NCBI GenBank assembly: GCA_002404015.1
Contig: DHIW01000052.1
Span: 1-64,000 of the forward strand
Origin: Chloroflexi bacterium UBA4736
GTDB taxonomy: Bacteria; Chloroflexota; Dormibacteria; Dormibacterales; Dormibacteraceae
Direction of reading: 5' to 3'
Length of the DNA stretch: 64,000 nt
This document shows positions 32,864 through 40,935 of this stretch, one piece after another. The notes below the pieces were generated by a model that had not been told where the DNA came from, made no database searches, and saw nothing but the letters and a program-made list of their open reading frames with translations. The translations under genes were made by a program, and so were the position numbers. Position 1 is the stretch's first letter. Each line of letters begins with the position of its first letter.

Positions 32864-33313
32864 CTGACGGCCCGCCTGCGCACGGTCGTCGAACTGGTCC
32901 CGACCGGTGGCCCGGTCGCCGACATAGGCGCCGGCGACGGGCAGGTGGCCCTCCGCCTTCGCGCCGGCGGCCGCCGGGTGATCGCCTGCGAGATGGCGGC
33001 CGGCGCCTTCGCGCGGCTGCCCGCCGACCTGGAGCGCCGGCTGGGAGACGGGTTCTCGGTGCTGGCCCCGGGCGAGGTCGAGGGGGCCGTGATCGCGGGC
33101 ATGGGCGGCCACAAGATCGCCGGCATCCTGGAGCGGGGCGCCGCCGTCGCGAGCAGCCTTCATTGGCTGGTCCTGCAGCCTCAGCAGCACTCCGAATGGC
33201 TGCTGGCGTTCCTCGAGGGCGCGGGCTACGAGGTGCGAGCCGGCCGCGACGTGGTCCAGGGACGGCGCTCCTATAGAGTCCTTCTGGTCACGCCGCCCGA
33301 TGAACACCCCTGA
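32864..33313 (+). CDS. TrmK-like SAM methyltransferase with non-canonical start
   Basis: The open frame encodes LTARLRTVVELVP, then the SAM-binding motif VADIGAGDGQVAL, then GAVIAGMGGHKIAGIL and WLVLQPQQHSEWLLAFL. These are the TrmK pattern (tRNA adenine-22 N1-methyltransferase). After the TGA at 32762-32764 this frame has no ATG, GTG or TTG until GTG 32945, which would remove the SAM motif. CTG 32864 overlaps a TGA (CTGA) that ends a 13-codon ORF starting at GTG 32826. Either CUG is used, or a base was lost and the gene began at GTG 32826. The 3' end overlaps the next gene by 14 bases. Confidence 0.65.
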   Translation: MTARLRTVVELVPTGGPVADIGAGDGQVALRLRAGGRRVIACEMAAGAFARLPADLERRLGDGFSVLAPGEVEGAVIAGMGGHKIAGILERGAAVASSLHWLVLQPQQHSEWLLAFLEGAGYEVRAGRDVVQGRRSYRVLLVTPPDEHP

Positions 33314-33989
33314 GCTCCTCCTCCATCACCAGCGGCTGGACCAGCGCGCCCGGGCCCTGACAGCAGACATCGCCCGCCTGGAGGCGCGCCTGGCCAGGGA
33401 CCCCGAGGCGGAACGCCTGGAGGCCCAGCTGGCGACCACCCGGGCAGCCAGGGAGGAGCTCGCCAAGCGCTTACGCGAGCGCGAGCGCGACGTCGAGGAC
33501 CACCGGGCGCACATGAAGTCGCGCGAGAAACAGCTGATGAGCGGCCGGATAAACAACCCCAGCGAGCTCATCGCACTGAGCCAGGAGGTCGACCACATGA
33601 AGTCGGCCGTGGCTCGCGAGGAGGACGCCGAGCTGACCCTGATGGAGGAGGCGGAGGCGCTGGACGCCGAGCTGCGCCGGCTCGAGGCGGCCCTGGCCGA
33701 GGTCCTGGCCGGCACCGCGGCGGCCGCTCCCGAGCTGCGCCAGCGTCTCGAGCAGGAGCGCTCCGAGTTGGCTGCGGTGGAGGCCGAGCGGGCGGAGACC
33801 TGGGAGGCCATCCCGGCCGACTTTCGAGCCGCCTACAGCCGGATCCGGCTGGCCGACCCGGTGGCCGAGGTGGTCAACAACCAGTGCCAGGGCTGCCGGG
33901 TGACGGTCACCTCCAGCGGCATGCAGCAGCTGCGCCGGCACCTCCTGGTCACCTGCGAGCACTGCGGCCGGATTCTGGTCATGGCGTGA
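33300..33989 (+). CDS. C4-type zinc-ribbon coiled-coil protein (DUF164/CdsZ family)
   Basis: A 229-residue protein. Residues about 10-165 form a long coiled coil rich in Glu, Arg, Ala and Leu, with the family-typical hairpin REKQLMSGRINNPSELIALS. The C-terminus is a zinc ribbon with two Cys pairs (CQGC and CEHC). The family is a conserved neighbour of Nif3-like and RNase H genes in actinobacteria and is linked to RNA handling or protein secretion; the molecular role is not settled. It overlaps rnhA by 4 bases (GTGA). Confidence 0.88.
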   Translation: MNTPELLLHHQRLDQRARALTADIARLEARLARDPEAERLEAQLATTRAAREELAKRLRERERDVEDHRAHMKSREKQLMSGRINNPSELIALSQEVDHMKSAVAREEDAELTLMEEAEALDAELRRLEAALAEVLAGTAAAAPELRQRLEQERSELAAVEAERAETWEAIPADFRAAYSRIRLADPVAEVVNNQCQGCRVTVTSSGMQQLRRHLLVTCEHCGRILVMA

Positions 33990-34396
33990 AAACGCTGCGC
34001 CTCTTCACGGACGGCGCGGCGCGCGGCAACCCCGGCCCGGCCGGGCTGGGCCTGGTGGTCGAGGGCGCAGACGGGGTCCGCCTCTGGGGCGGCTGCCGGT
34101 ACATCGGGACTGCCACCAACAACACGGCCGAATACCTGGCCCTGATCGAGGGCCTGAAGAAGGTGGCGGACTGGAGTCCGGAACGGCTGGAGATCTACCT
34201 CGATTCCCAGCTGGTCGTGGAGCAGATGATGGGCCGCTACAAGATCAAGAAACCGGAGCTGCAGGCGCTCGCGCAGACGGCGCGCTCGCTCCTGAACCAG
34301 TTCCCGAACCACTCCATCTCGTACGTTCCGCGCGAGAAGAACAAGGGCGCCGACGCTCTCGCGAACAAGGCGATCGACGAGTACAAGCCTTCCTAG
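33986..34396 (+). CDS. rnhA: Ribonuclease HI
   Basis: A 136-residue RNase HI, which degrades RNA in RNA-DNA hybrids. All four acidic catalytic residues are present: Asp9 (FTDGAARGNPG), Glu49 (NNTAEYLAL), Asp73 (YLDSQLVV) and Asp123 (NKGADALANKA). The basic handle region is short, as in archaeal-like and Gram-positive short forms. GTG 33986 overlaps the zinc-ribbon stop. The 3' end overlaps the convergent SPFH gene by 4 bases. Confidence 0.93.
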   Translation: MKTLRLFTDGAARGNPGPAGLGLVVEGADGVRLWGGCRYIGTATNNTAEYLALIEGLKKVADWSPERLEIYLDSQLVVEQMMGRYKIKKPELQALAQTARSLLNQFPNHSISYVPREKNKGADALANKAIDEYKPS

Positions 34397-34845
34397 GGGT
34401 TGGGTTCTGGTGCCGGTTCGACCTCCAGCTCGACCCTTGACACACGAACCCCGAACTGCTCCGTGATCGGGTTCATAGCCTGCCCGACGGCGGCCGAGAC
34501 CGCGGGCAGCTGGGCCACCAGCTCGTCACCCGTGCCGTGGGTGGTGGTCCGGCGGGCCACCATCGACCAGAGCTCGACGAGCGTCCGCAGGTAGTCCCTG
34601 GTGTCCACCGTCAGGAGCGCCAGGCGAGGCTCGAAGACTTGGAAGAAGACCTTCCCGTTGAGCCGGAAGGGCCGATTGTCCAGGGAGCTGACGTCGAGCG
34701 GCCCCACCAGGATGACCCGCGGCCGCAGGTCGACAGTCAGCAGTTTGTCCGCGACCGGCAGGAGGCTTACGGGTCCTGGTCCGACCGTGGCGTGGAACCT
34801 GCCCATCCGCGTGATCACCCCGGCGTGCCCTTCGGGGACTTCCAT
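34393..34845 (-). CDS. Short SPFH/band-7 domain protein
   Basis: A 150-residue protein matching the core of the SPFH domain (VPEGHAGVITRMGRFHATV near the N-terminus; LRPRVILVGPLDVSSLDNRP). It has no N-terminal membrane anchor and no C-terminal coiled coil, so it is much shorter than flotillin or stomatin proteins. It could be a cytosolic mini-SPFH or a trimmed copy. It ends tail-to-tail with rnhA. Function unknown. Confidence 0.7.
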   Translation of the reverse strand: MEVPEGHAGVITRMGRFHATVGPGPVSLLPVADKLLTVDLRPRVILVGPLDVSSLDNRPFRLNGKVFFQVFEPRLALLTVDTRDYLRTLVELWSMVARRTTTHGTGDELVAQLPAVSAAVGQAMNPITEQFGVRVSRVELEVEPAPEPNP

Positions 34846-34898
34846 GTGGGGGGCATTCTCCGCTGTTCGGCCGATGCGTCAATTGCCGTGCTCAGGGG

Positions 34899-34904
34899 TA
34901 ATAT
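34899..34904 (+). promoter_or_regulatory. -10 box of rnpB
   Basis: TAATAT lies just before the RNase P RNA 5' end and matches the -10 consensus well. Transcription would start at about 34909-34911. A clear -35 box is not seen. Confidence 0.5.
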
Positions 34905-34907
34905 CTT

Positions 34908-35293
34908 GTGGGCCGAGGCGGACGGGTGACCGCCGGACCGCAAGGTTCGGAGGAAAGTCCGGGCTCCCAAGAGCAGAGCGCTGGGTAATCCCCAGTCGGG
35001 GTGACCCGAAGGAAAGTGCCACAGAAATACACCGCCTGTTGACGGCATCTCCGGAGGCCGGCAGCGGGTAAGGGTGAAATGGTGGGGTAAGAGCCCACCG
35101 GCGGCCGGGTGACCGGCCGGCCAGGCAAACCCCGCTCGGAGCAAGACCAAATAGGAGGGCGTCGAAAGGCTGCTCGTCCAAGCCCTCGGGTAGCGGTCGC
35201 TGGAGGCGTCGGGAGACCGGCGTCGTAGATAGATGGTCACCGCCCCGGGCAACCGGGGTACAGAACCCGGCTTACAGTCCGCCCTCGGCCCAC
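34908..35293 (+). ncRNA. rnpB: RNase P RNA, bacterial type A
   Basis: The catalytic RNA that trims tRNA 5' leaders. The P1 stem pairs GTGGGCCGAGG at 34908 with CCTCGGCCCAC ending at 35293, which fixes both ends. Conserved cores are in order: GGAGGAAAGTCCGGGCTCC (about 34949-34967), GCCACAGAAA (about 35017-35026), GGTAAGAGCCCACCGG (about 35085), and the 3' block GAACCCGGCTTACAG (about 35263-35277), which contains the P4 partner. Length (386 nt) is normal for type A. Confidence 0.95.
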
Positions 35294-35572
35294 CTTCGGC
35301 GGATTCGCATTCGCGTTGAAGGCTTGATTCGCGAGCCCTGCTGCTCGCATTTGCAGAAGCGCCCGTACCCCGCTTTCGGGCTGCACGACGCTTACGTCGC
35401 CGCCCGCGAATTTTGCAAGCGCGGATTCCCCACGACTTCTCGCTCCAAACTTATGTTCGCAAGCAGTAGCTCAGGACACACCATCTGGTCGCCGGCAACT
35501 GAGCGAATACCACATCTCGTTTCCACGCACGAAATGTGCCGCTAGACGTCCACAACATGTTGCGTTAAGTGG
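35294..35572. other. Non-coding spacer between rnpB and mraZ promoter
   Basis: No convincing gene or structured RNA. Small open frames on both strands lack ribosome sites and have biased composition. It is less GC-rich than its surroundings. I see no obvious terminator with a T-run for rnpB. Confidence 0.5.
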
Positions 35573-35601
35573 TTGACACCGAGTGGGGCAATCGTTACTG
35601 T
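35573..35601 (+). promoter_or_regulatory. Promoter of the dcw (division and cell wall) cluster
   Basis: A perfect -35 TTGACA at 35573-35578, a 17-base spacer, and TACTGT at 35596-35601 as -10. Transcription would start near 35608, inside the first MraZ-type box, so bound MraZ would block the polymerase. Confidence 0.7.
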
Positions 35602-35603
35602 TC

Positions 35604-35643
35604 GTGGCGAATCGCGGTGATAAGTGGGGAGAAGTGGTGAACC
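35604..35643 (+). promoter_or_regulatory. Four tandem 10-bp MraZ-type boxes
   Basis: GTGGCGAATC, GCGGTGATAA, GTGGGGAGAA and GTGGTGAACC follow each other with exactly 10-bp spacing from 35604, 35614, 35624 and 35634. The consensus is G(T/C)GGNGANNN. MraZ is known to repress its own dcw operon by binding direct repeats of this general form (TGGGN-type in E. coli) with one-turn spacing. The third and fourth boxes also contain the ribosome site and start of the leader ORF. Confidence 0.75.
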
Positions 35644-35759
35644 CGAAAACGTCGCAGCATCCGTCGCAGCTCACGTCCAAGTCAGACACGCAGCACAGCT
35701 CCACCAGGCCATTTCTCCCCGCAGCCGCGATGCAGCACCAGTCCGGGGGCGGCCGTTGA
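35637..35759 (+). CDS. Possible 40-residue leader peptide before mraZ
   Basis: GTG 35637 follows GGGGAG at 35626-35631 with good spacing. The frame runs 40 codons and stops with TGA at 35757-35759, directly abutting GTG 35760 of mraZ. The peptide is polar, rich in Ser, Gln, Thr and His (SQHPSQLTSKSDTQHSSTR), with no known family. MraZ itself lacks a close ribosome site, so translation of this ORF could feed ribosomes to it. It may also be chance. Confidence 0.35.
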   Translation: MNPKTSQHPSQLTSKSDTQHSSTRPFLPAAAMQHQSGGGR

Positions 35760-36191
35760 GTGTTCGCGGGCACCTACCGAGTCCGGACCGACGAGAAGGG
35801 CCGCCTGGCGATCCCGGCGCAGTTCCGCAAGCAGCTCCCGGAGGGGAGCTACATCTCGGTCGGCCAGGACAGCATCCTGACCATCTATCCGCCCGACCAG
35901 TGGGAGATCCTGGCCAACCGGCTGCAGGACCCCCTTCTCGGCCCCGACCAGCGGGCGCTTTCCCGCGCGCTCTACTCGAAGGCGGTGGCCATCGAGTTCG
36001 ACGGTCAGGGCCGGGTCGGCCTGAGCCCCGCCCAGCGCCGGCTGGCGGGGATCGAGCCGCGCTCGACGGTGGCGGTGATCGGCAACGGTCGCCGCGTCGA
36101 GATCTGGTCGGAGGCCCGATGGGACACCTACTCCGACGACGTAACCGATCGCTTCACAGAGCTCGCTGACAAGGTCGTCCAGGGCCCATAG
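35760..36191 (+). CDS. mraZ: Transcriptional regulator MraZ
   Basis: A 143-residue protein with two AbrB-like repeats: DEKGRLAIPAQFRKQL near residue 11 and GQGRVGLSPAQRRLAG near residue 83. MraZ forms rings and represses the dcw operon. The four boxes upstream are its probable targets. GTG 35760 is the only start that keeps the MFAGTYRVRTDEKGR N-terminus of the family. Confidence 0.95.
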   Translation: MFAGTYRVRTDEKGRLAIPAQFRKQLPEGSYISVGQDSILTIYPPDQWEILANRLQDPLLGPDQRALSRALYSKAVAIEFDGQGRVGLSPAQRRLAGIEPRSTVAVIGNGRRVEIWSEARWDTYSDDVTDRFTELADKVVQGP

Positions 36192-36207
36192 CCCACACTC
36201 GGTGCAG

Positions 36208-37125
36208 ATGCACCGGTCCGTACTTTCAAAAGAATCAATAGAGCTACTTCAGCCCCGGCCGGGGGCGGTCGTCGTTGACTGCACCCTGGGCGCCGGAGGC
36301 CATGCGCGGGCGCTCCTGGAAGCGATCCAGCCGGGCGGCCGCCTGCTCGCCATCGATCGTGATCCCGGCGCGGTGGATGCGGCCCGGACCCTGCTGAGCG
36401 GGTTCGAGCCGCACCCCGCGCTGGTGCGCGGCGACTTCGGCGAGCTGGCCCTGATCGCCCACGAGGCCGGTTTCGACAGGGTGGACGCCATCCTGTTCGA
36501 CCTCGGGATCTCGAGCACGCAGCTCGACGACCCCGGGCGCGGCTTCAGCTTCCGGTCGGAGGGCCCGCTCGACATGCGAATGGACCCCACCCAACCGGTG
36601 ACCGCGGAAAGGCTCGTCAACGAGCTGACCGAGCGTGACCTGGCTGAGCTGATCCTGAGGCTGGGCGAGGAGCGCTGGGCGAGACGCATCGCCCAGTTCA
36701 TCGCCCGCCGCCGTCCGCTGCGCACCACGCGCGACCTGGCGGCGGCCGTCGAGGCAGCCATACCGAGGGCGGCCTGGCCGAAGGACATCCACCCCGCGAC
36801 CAGAACGTTTCAGGCCCTGCGCATGCGCGTCAACGACGAGCTGGGCAGCCTGGAGCGAGGGCTGAAGGGCGCAATCGAGATACTCACCCCCGGTGGGCGC
36901 ATGGCGGCGATTTCCTTCCACTCTCTGGAAGACGGAATGGTTAAAGCATTTTTCAACGCCGAGTCGAAGGACTGCCTCTGTCCCCCCCAGCAGCCAGTCT
37001 GTACCTGCGCTCACCGGGCTTCCCTCCGGGTATTGACCCGGAAACCGGCCCGCCCCTCCGCCGAGGAGGTGGCGGCCAACCCCCGAAGCCGGTCGGCCCG
37101 CTTGCGGGCGGCCGAGCGAATCTGA
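36208..37125 (+). CDS. rsmH: 16S rRNA (cytosine-1402 N4)-methyltransferase
   Basis: A 305-residue RsmH (MraW). It has the SAM-binding motif VDCTLGAGGHARALL (residues about 22-36), DLGISSTQLDDPGRGFSF, FQALRMRVNDELGSLE and FHSLEDGMVKAFF. It methylates the decoding centre of 16S rRNA. ATG 36208 gives the usual MHRSVLSKE start; GTG 36202 is two codons upstream. It lies 16 bases after mraZ, in normal order. Confidence 0.95.
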   Translation: MHRSVLSKESIELLQPRPGAVVVDCTLGAGGHARALLEAIQPGGRLLAIDRDPGAVDAARTLLSGFEPHPALVRGDFGELALIAHEAGFDRVDAILFDLGISSTQLDDPGRGFSFRSEGPLDMRMDPTQPVTAERLVNELTERDLAELILRLGEERWARRIAQFIARRRPLRTTRDLAAAVEAAIPRAAWPKDIHPATRTFQALRMRVNDELGSLERGLKGAIEILTPGGRMAAISFHSLEDGMVKAFFNAESKDCLCPPQQPVCTCAHRASLRVLTRKPARPSAEEVAANPRSRSARLRAAERI

Positions 37126-37257
37126 CTTCTCCAAAAGCCCTGGCGGCTTCCCGACCCTAACCCCCCCTCCTGACTCCCTTCCAAATAGGGACGCCGCCAG
37201 GCACAACCACTCCAGCCAACGTCCCACCACAGACGCAGCTCACGTAAAGGCACTCAC

Positions 37258-37779
37258 TTGGTAACCACGCGCACAATCCATCGCCGCCGGCTTTCGGCCG
37301 GCACCAAGGGCCACGCGGCCCACCCCAGCCGGAGGCGCCGGCGAACACGGCTCGACCTGGCGATAGCCGGGACGGTGGCCGCGCGGCGCCTCCGGCTTTC
37401 GTCGTTCGCCCGCGTCTACCTCGTGGCCGGCGCCCTCCTGTTCCTCGCCGTCGCCTACCTGGTGGTCGGCGCCCAGCTCACCCAGACCTCCTACGAGCTG
37501 AGCCGGCTGCAGCAGCAGCAGGCCGACCTCAGCGCCACCCAGGACCAGCTCCGTTACCAGGCGGCGTCCATGCACACCCCAGCCCGGGTCGAACAGGCGG
37601 CCACCACGGCCGGCCTGCAGCGGACCTCGCCCGCCGGCTATCCCGCCTACCAGCCGGTCGCGATCGACCTGGGCGCCGCGATCGGCGCGGGCCGCCCCGA
37701 CGACAGCCCGCTCTGGCAGCGGACGCTGGCAGCCGTTCTGGGCGGCACCACCAGGGACGCGCTCGCGAGCGATCGCTGA
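37258..37779 (+). CDS. ftsL: FtsL-like septum protein
   Basis: A 173-residue bitopic protein. It has a basic cytoplasmic tail (residues 1-50 with RRRRRTR), one membrane helix (about 51-72), then a short extracytoplasmic coiled coil (LTQTSYELSRLQQQQADLSA) and a flexible C-terminus. Size, topology and position between rsmH and ftsI identify it as FtsL, the partner of FtsQ and DivIC/FtsB. Sequence conservation in the family is low. The start is TTG 37258. The spacer from rsmH (132 bases) holds no clear promoter. Confidence 0.8.
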   Translation: MVTTRTIHRRRLSAGTKGHAAHPSRRRRRTRLDLAIAGTVAARRLRLSSFARVYLVAGALLFLAVAYLVVGAQLTQTSYELSRLQQQQADLSATQDQLRYQAASMHTPARVEQAATTAGLQRTSPAGYPAYQPVAIDLGAAIGAGRPDDSPLWQRTLAAVLGGTTRDALASDR

Positions 37780-39542
37780 TGGCGGCGGTTCGGTCCTTCT
37801 CGACCACCACCTGGCAGGGGCCGCGCCGCCCCCAGCGCCAGGTCCCCCGCATGCGGGTGCTCTGGCTGATGGTGGCCGCGATCCTGCTCGCCGCAACGAT
37901 CTGGGGCCGGCTGGCCTACTGGCAGGTCGCCGAGCACCACCAGCTGGCCCAGGTCGCCTACGACCAGCACGTGGCCCGCATCACGCTGCCCGCCACGCGC
38001 GGCGTCATCTACGACCGCCAGATGCGGCCGCTGGCGATCAACACCACCGTCTACTCGGTCTATCTCTCCCCGGATTTCGTGCCCTCGAGCTCGCGACAGC
38101 GGGTCGCCGCGAGCCTGGCCAACGTCCTCGGGGTGAAGGCCGACGACGTGATGAAGGTGCTGGTGTCGACCCAGAAGTTTGCGTATGTCGCCAGGCGGCA
38201 GCCGATGGACAGGGCCGAAGCGCTGAAGAAGCTCAACCTGCCCGGCGTCGGCCTGCAGGCCGAGCAGCAGCGGACTTACCTGCCCGGGGGCGCCCCGGAC
38301 AGCACGCTGGCCGCCAACCTCCTCGGCTTCGTCAACTACGACGGCCAGGGCCAGCGCGGGGTCGAGGCGTTCTACCAGGACCGCCTCTCCGGCAAGAGCG
38401 GCTACGTCTCCACGTACCGCGACCTGGCCGGCCGCGATATCGTGCTCGGCGACCAAACCCGGCGCGACCCTGTCAACGGGGCGGACCTGGTGCTCTCGAT
38501 CGACAGCGACGTCCAGTACGCCGCCGAGCAGGCGCTGGCGGCGGGCGTGAAGGCCGCCAAGGCGGAGAGCGGCAGCGTCGTCCTAATGGACCCCAAGACC
38601 GGAGGCATCCTGGCCTGGGCCACCTATCCCAGCTACGACGCCAACAAGTTCACGACGGTCGACCCCAGCCTGACCCGCGACCCGGTCGTATCGGACACCT
38701 ACGAGCCGGGTTCGATCATGAAGGTGGTCACGCTCTCCGGCGCCCTTGACCAGGGCAAGATCACGCCTACCACCACCATCAACGACCCTGGGTTCCTGAA
38801 GGTCGGCGGCGTGACGATCCGCGACTGGGACCTGAAGAACCACGGCACCGTGACCATGACCAACGTGCTCGAGAAGTCGCTCAACGTGGGCGCCATCAAG
38901 GCCCAGCAAGCCGAGGGCCCAGACGCCTACTACCGCTACCTCCAGGCCTTCGGATTCGGCGCCGCCAGCGGAGTCGACGTCGCCGACGAGGCCGCCAACC
39001 CGCTGCGGCCCCTGGACCAGTGGCGGGAGTCGGAGCTGGCGACTGCGTCATTCGGCCAGGGCATCGCCGTGAACATGGTCCAGATGACGGCCGCGGTCAA
39101 CGTCGCCGCCAACGCCGGCAAATACGTTCCGCCGCACGTCGTGGAGCGCGTCAACGGCCAGCCCGGCCCCGGCGTCAACGCCCCCATGACGCAGGCCGTG
39201 AGCCCGCAAACGGCCACCTTGATGACGAAGATGATGGAGTCGGTCGTGCAGTCCGGCTCCGGCTACACGGCCCGGGTCCCGGGCTTCGAGCTGGACCAGG
39301 CAGGCAAGACCGGCACCTCGCAGATCCCGGAGAACGGCCAGTACTCCACCGACCACGTGTGGGCCTCGTTCGCGGGTTTCCTGCCCGCCGACAACCCCCG
39401 GTTCACGATGCTGGTCATGGTCCGCAAGCCCAACAACGGCAGCTTCGACCACAACGAGGGCTACTACGTGTCGGGGCCGATCTGGAGGGACATCGCGAAG
39501 TCGATGGTCCTCCAGTGGCGCATAACCCCCGACCCCCGCTAA
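37779..39542 (+). CDS. ftsI: Septal peptidoglycan transpeptidase FtsI/PBP2-like
   Basis: A 587-residue class B penicillin-binding protein. It has one membrane helix (residues about 28-46), the dimerisation domain starting at ATRGVIYDRQMRPLA, and a transpeptidase domain with the catalytic Ser312 (GSIMK), the SLN motif at about 367-369 and KTGTS at about 510. No C-terminal PASTA domains are present, unlike many Gram-positive and actinobacterial homologues. TGATG overlap with ftsL. It cross-links septal peptidoglycan with FtsW. Confidence 0.93.
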   Translation: MAAVRSFSTTTWQGPRRPQRQVPRMRVLWLMVAAILLAATIWGRLAYWQVAEHHQLAQVAYDQHVARITLPATRGVIYDRQMRPLAINTTVYSVYLSPDFVPSSSRQRVAASLANVLGVKADDVMKVLVSTQKFAYVARRQPMDRAEALKKLNLPGVGLQAEQQRTYLPGGAPDSTLAANLLGFVNYDGQGQRGVEAFYQDRLSGKSGYVSTYRDLAGRDIVLGDQTRRDPVNGADLVLSIDSDVQYAAEQALAAGVKAAKAESGSVVLMDPKTGGILAWATYPSYDANKFTTVDPSLTRDPVVSDTYEPGSIMKVVTLSGALDQGKITPTTTINDPGFLKVGGVTIRDWDLKNHGTVTMTNVLEKSLNVGAIKAQQAEGPDAYYRYLQAFGFGAASGVDVADEAANPLRPLDQWRESELATASFGQGIAVNMVQMTAAVNVAANAGKYVPPHVVERVNGQPGPGVNAPMTQAVSPQTATLMTKMMESVVQSGSGYTARVPGFELDQAGKTGTSQIPENGQYSTDHVWASFAGFLPADNPRFTMLVMVRKPNNGSFDHNEGYYVSGPIWRDIAKSMVLQWRITPDPR

Positions 39543-39593
39543 CGCCCGCTGCCCCCGGCGCCCCTGCTCCGACACCGCCGGCCGCTCCTGCCG

Positions 39594-39599
39594 TTAAAT
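39594..39599 (+). promoter_or_regulatory. Possible internal -10 box before murF
   Basis: TTAAAT is an AT-rich island in the only gap (64 bases) of this part of the dcw cluster. It lies exactly 7 bases before ATG 39607, which has no ribosome site: the same geometry as the Tad and synthetase promoters. Likely an internal leaderless promoter. Confidence 0.4.
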
Positions 39600-39606
39600 C
39601 GAACGG

Positions 39607-40935
39607 ATGCGTTTGAGCCTCGTGGAGGTCCTCGAGGCGACGGGCGGCGGCGTGGGCCGGGGCACCCTCCACGCCGACGCCTTCGGGACCTACCACACCG
39701 ACTCCCGTGAAGTCCGTCCCGGCGGGCTCTTCTTCGCGCTGAAGGGCGCCGAGCAGGACGGCCATCGCTTCGTGCCCGACGCCCTCGAGCGGGGCGCGGC
39801 CGGTGTGGTGGTGGATCACCCGGTCGAAGCCAGCCTCGGGGCGGCCGTGATCCAGGTCACCGACACCTGGGCGGCCCTCTATGCGCTCGCCCGCTACGTG
39901 CTGGAACAGGTAAGCCCGCTGGTGGTCGCCATCACCGGCAGCAACGGCAAGACGTCCACCAAGGAGCTGACGGCCGCCGTCCTGGGGGCCCGCCACTCAG
40001 TCCTCAAGACAGAGGGCAACCTGAACACGGAGACCGGGGTCCCCATCACGCTGCTCCGGCTGGAGCCGGAGCACACGGCGGCCGTGATCGAGATGGGCAT
40101 GCAGGGCCGCAGCGAGATCGAGCGCCTGGCCGGACTGGCCTCCCCGCGGATCGGCGTTGTGACCGGCATCGGCACGGTCCACATGGAGTTCTTCGAGAGC
40201 CAGGAGGACCTCGCCCGGGCCAAGGCCGAGCTGCTGGCGGCGCTGCCGGCCGACGGCCACGCGATCGTCAACGCTGACGACCGGTTCGCGGACCTGCTGA
40301 GCCGGCTGTCGGCCGCGCCAGTGACGACGTTCGGGCTCGAGGCGGGCGACCTCAGAGGCGAGGGCTACCGGCCTCTCGAAGACGGGTCCGAGATGACCGT
40401 CGAGGGCGTGCGGGTGCGGCTGGCGCTGCCGGGGCGCCACCAGGCCCGGAACGCGCTGGCGGCGCTGGCCGCCGGCCGCACGGTTGGGATCGACCTGGCC
40501 TTGGGGGCCCAGCAGCTGCAACAGGTCCGCGTCGAACAGCGGCTGCACGAGCGAGCGGCGCCCGAGGGCTTCACGGTGGTCGACGACGCCTATAACGCCA
40601 GCCCGGAGTCGATGCTGGCGGCTTTCCAGACGCTTGCCGAGCGCCCGGGCAGGGGCCGCCTGATCGCCCTGCTGGGCGAGATGCGTGAGCTGGGCAGCCT
40701 GTCGGAGGCCAAGCACCTGGAGGTGGGCAGGGCGGCCGCGGCCGCCTTCGACGCGGTGGCGGTCGTGGACGTGGGCCGGGGCCGGGAGCTGGCCGCCGCT
40801 GCCGGCGCGGAGCTGGTCGAGCCCTCGGACGCCGCGGCCTGGGTTCGCCGCACGGCGCGGCCGGGGGACCTGGTCCTGGTCAAGGCCTCCCACGGCCTCG
40901 CCCTCTACGAGGTGGCGCAGGAGTTGGCGCCGTGA
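39607..40935 (+). CDS. murF: UDP-MurNAc-tripeptide-D-Ala-D-Ala ligase
   Basis: A 442-residue Mur ligase. The N-terminal domain carries TDSREVRPGGLFFAL, the ATP loop is ITGSNGKTSTKE (about residues 108-119), and NLNTETGVPITLL, EMGMQGRSEIERL, DDAYNASPESM and LLGEMRELG follow. The last two are MurF-specific. It adds D-Ala-D-Ala to the stem peptide in the cytoplasm. MurE would normally precede it but no such gene is present here. It overlaps mraY by 4 bases. Confidence 0.95.
   Translation: MRLSLVEVLEATGGGVGRGTLHADAFGTYHTDSREVRPGGLFFALKGAEQDGHRFVPDALERGAAGVVVDHPVEASLGAAVIQVTDTWAALYALARYVLEQVSPLVVAITGSNGKTSTKELTAAVLGARHSVLKTEGNLNTETGVPITLLRLEPEHTAAVIEMGMQGRSEIERLAGLASPRIGVVTGIGTVHMEFFESQEDLARAKAELLAALPADGHAIVNADDRFADLLSRLSAAPVTTFGLEAGDLRGEGYRPLEDGSEMTVEGVRVRLALPGRHQARNALAALAAGRTVGIDLALGAQQLQQVRVEQRLHERAAPEGFTVVDDAYNASPESMLAAFQTLAERPGRGRLIALLGEMRELGSLSEAKHLEVGRAAAAAFDAVAVVDVGRGRELAAAAGAELVEPSDAAAWVRRTARPGDLVLVKASHGLALYEVAQELAP

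Noticed and set aside
35324..35545. Open frame of 73 codons between rnpB and mraZ
   Set aside because: No ribosome site or promoter, odd composition with many Cys, His and Ser, and no recognisable family.
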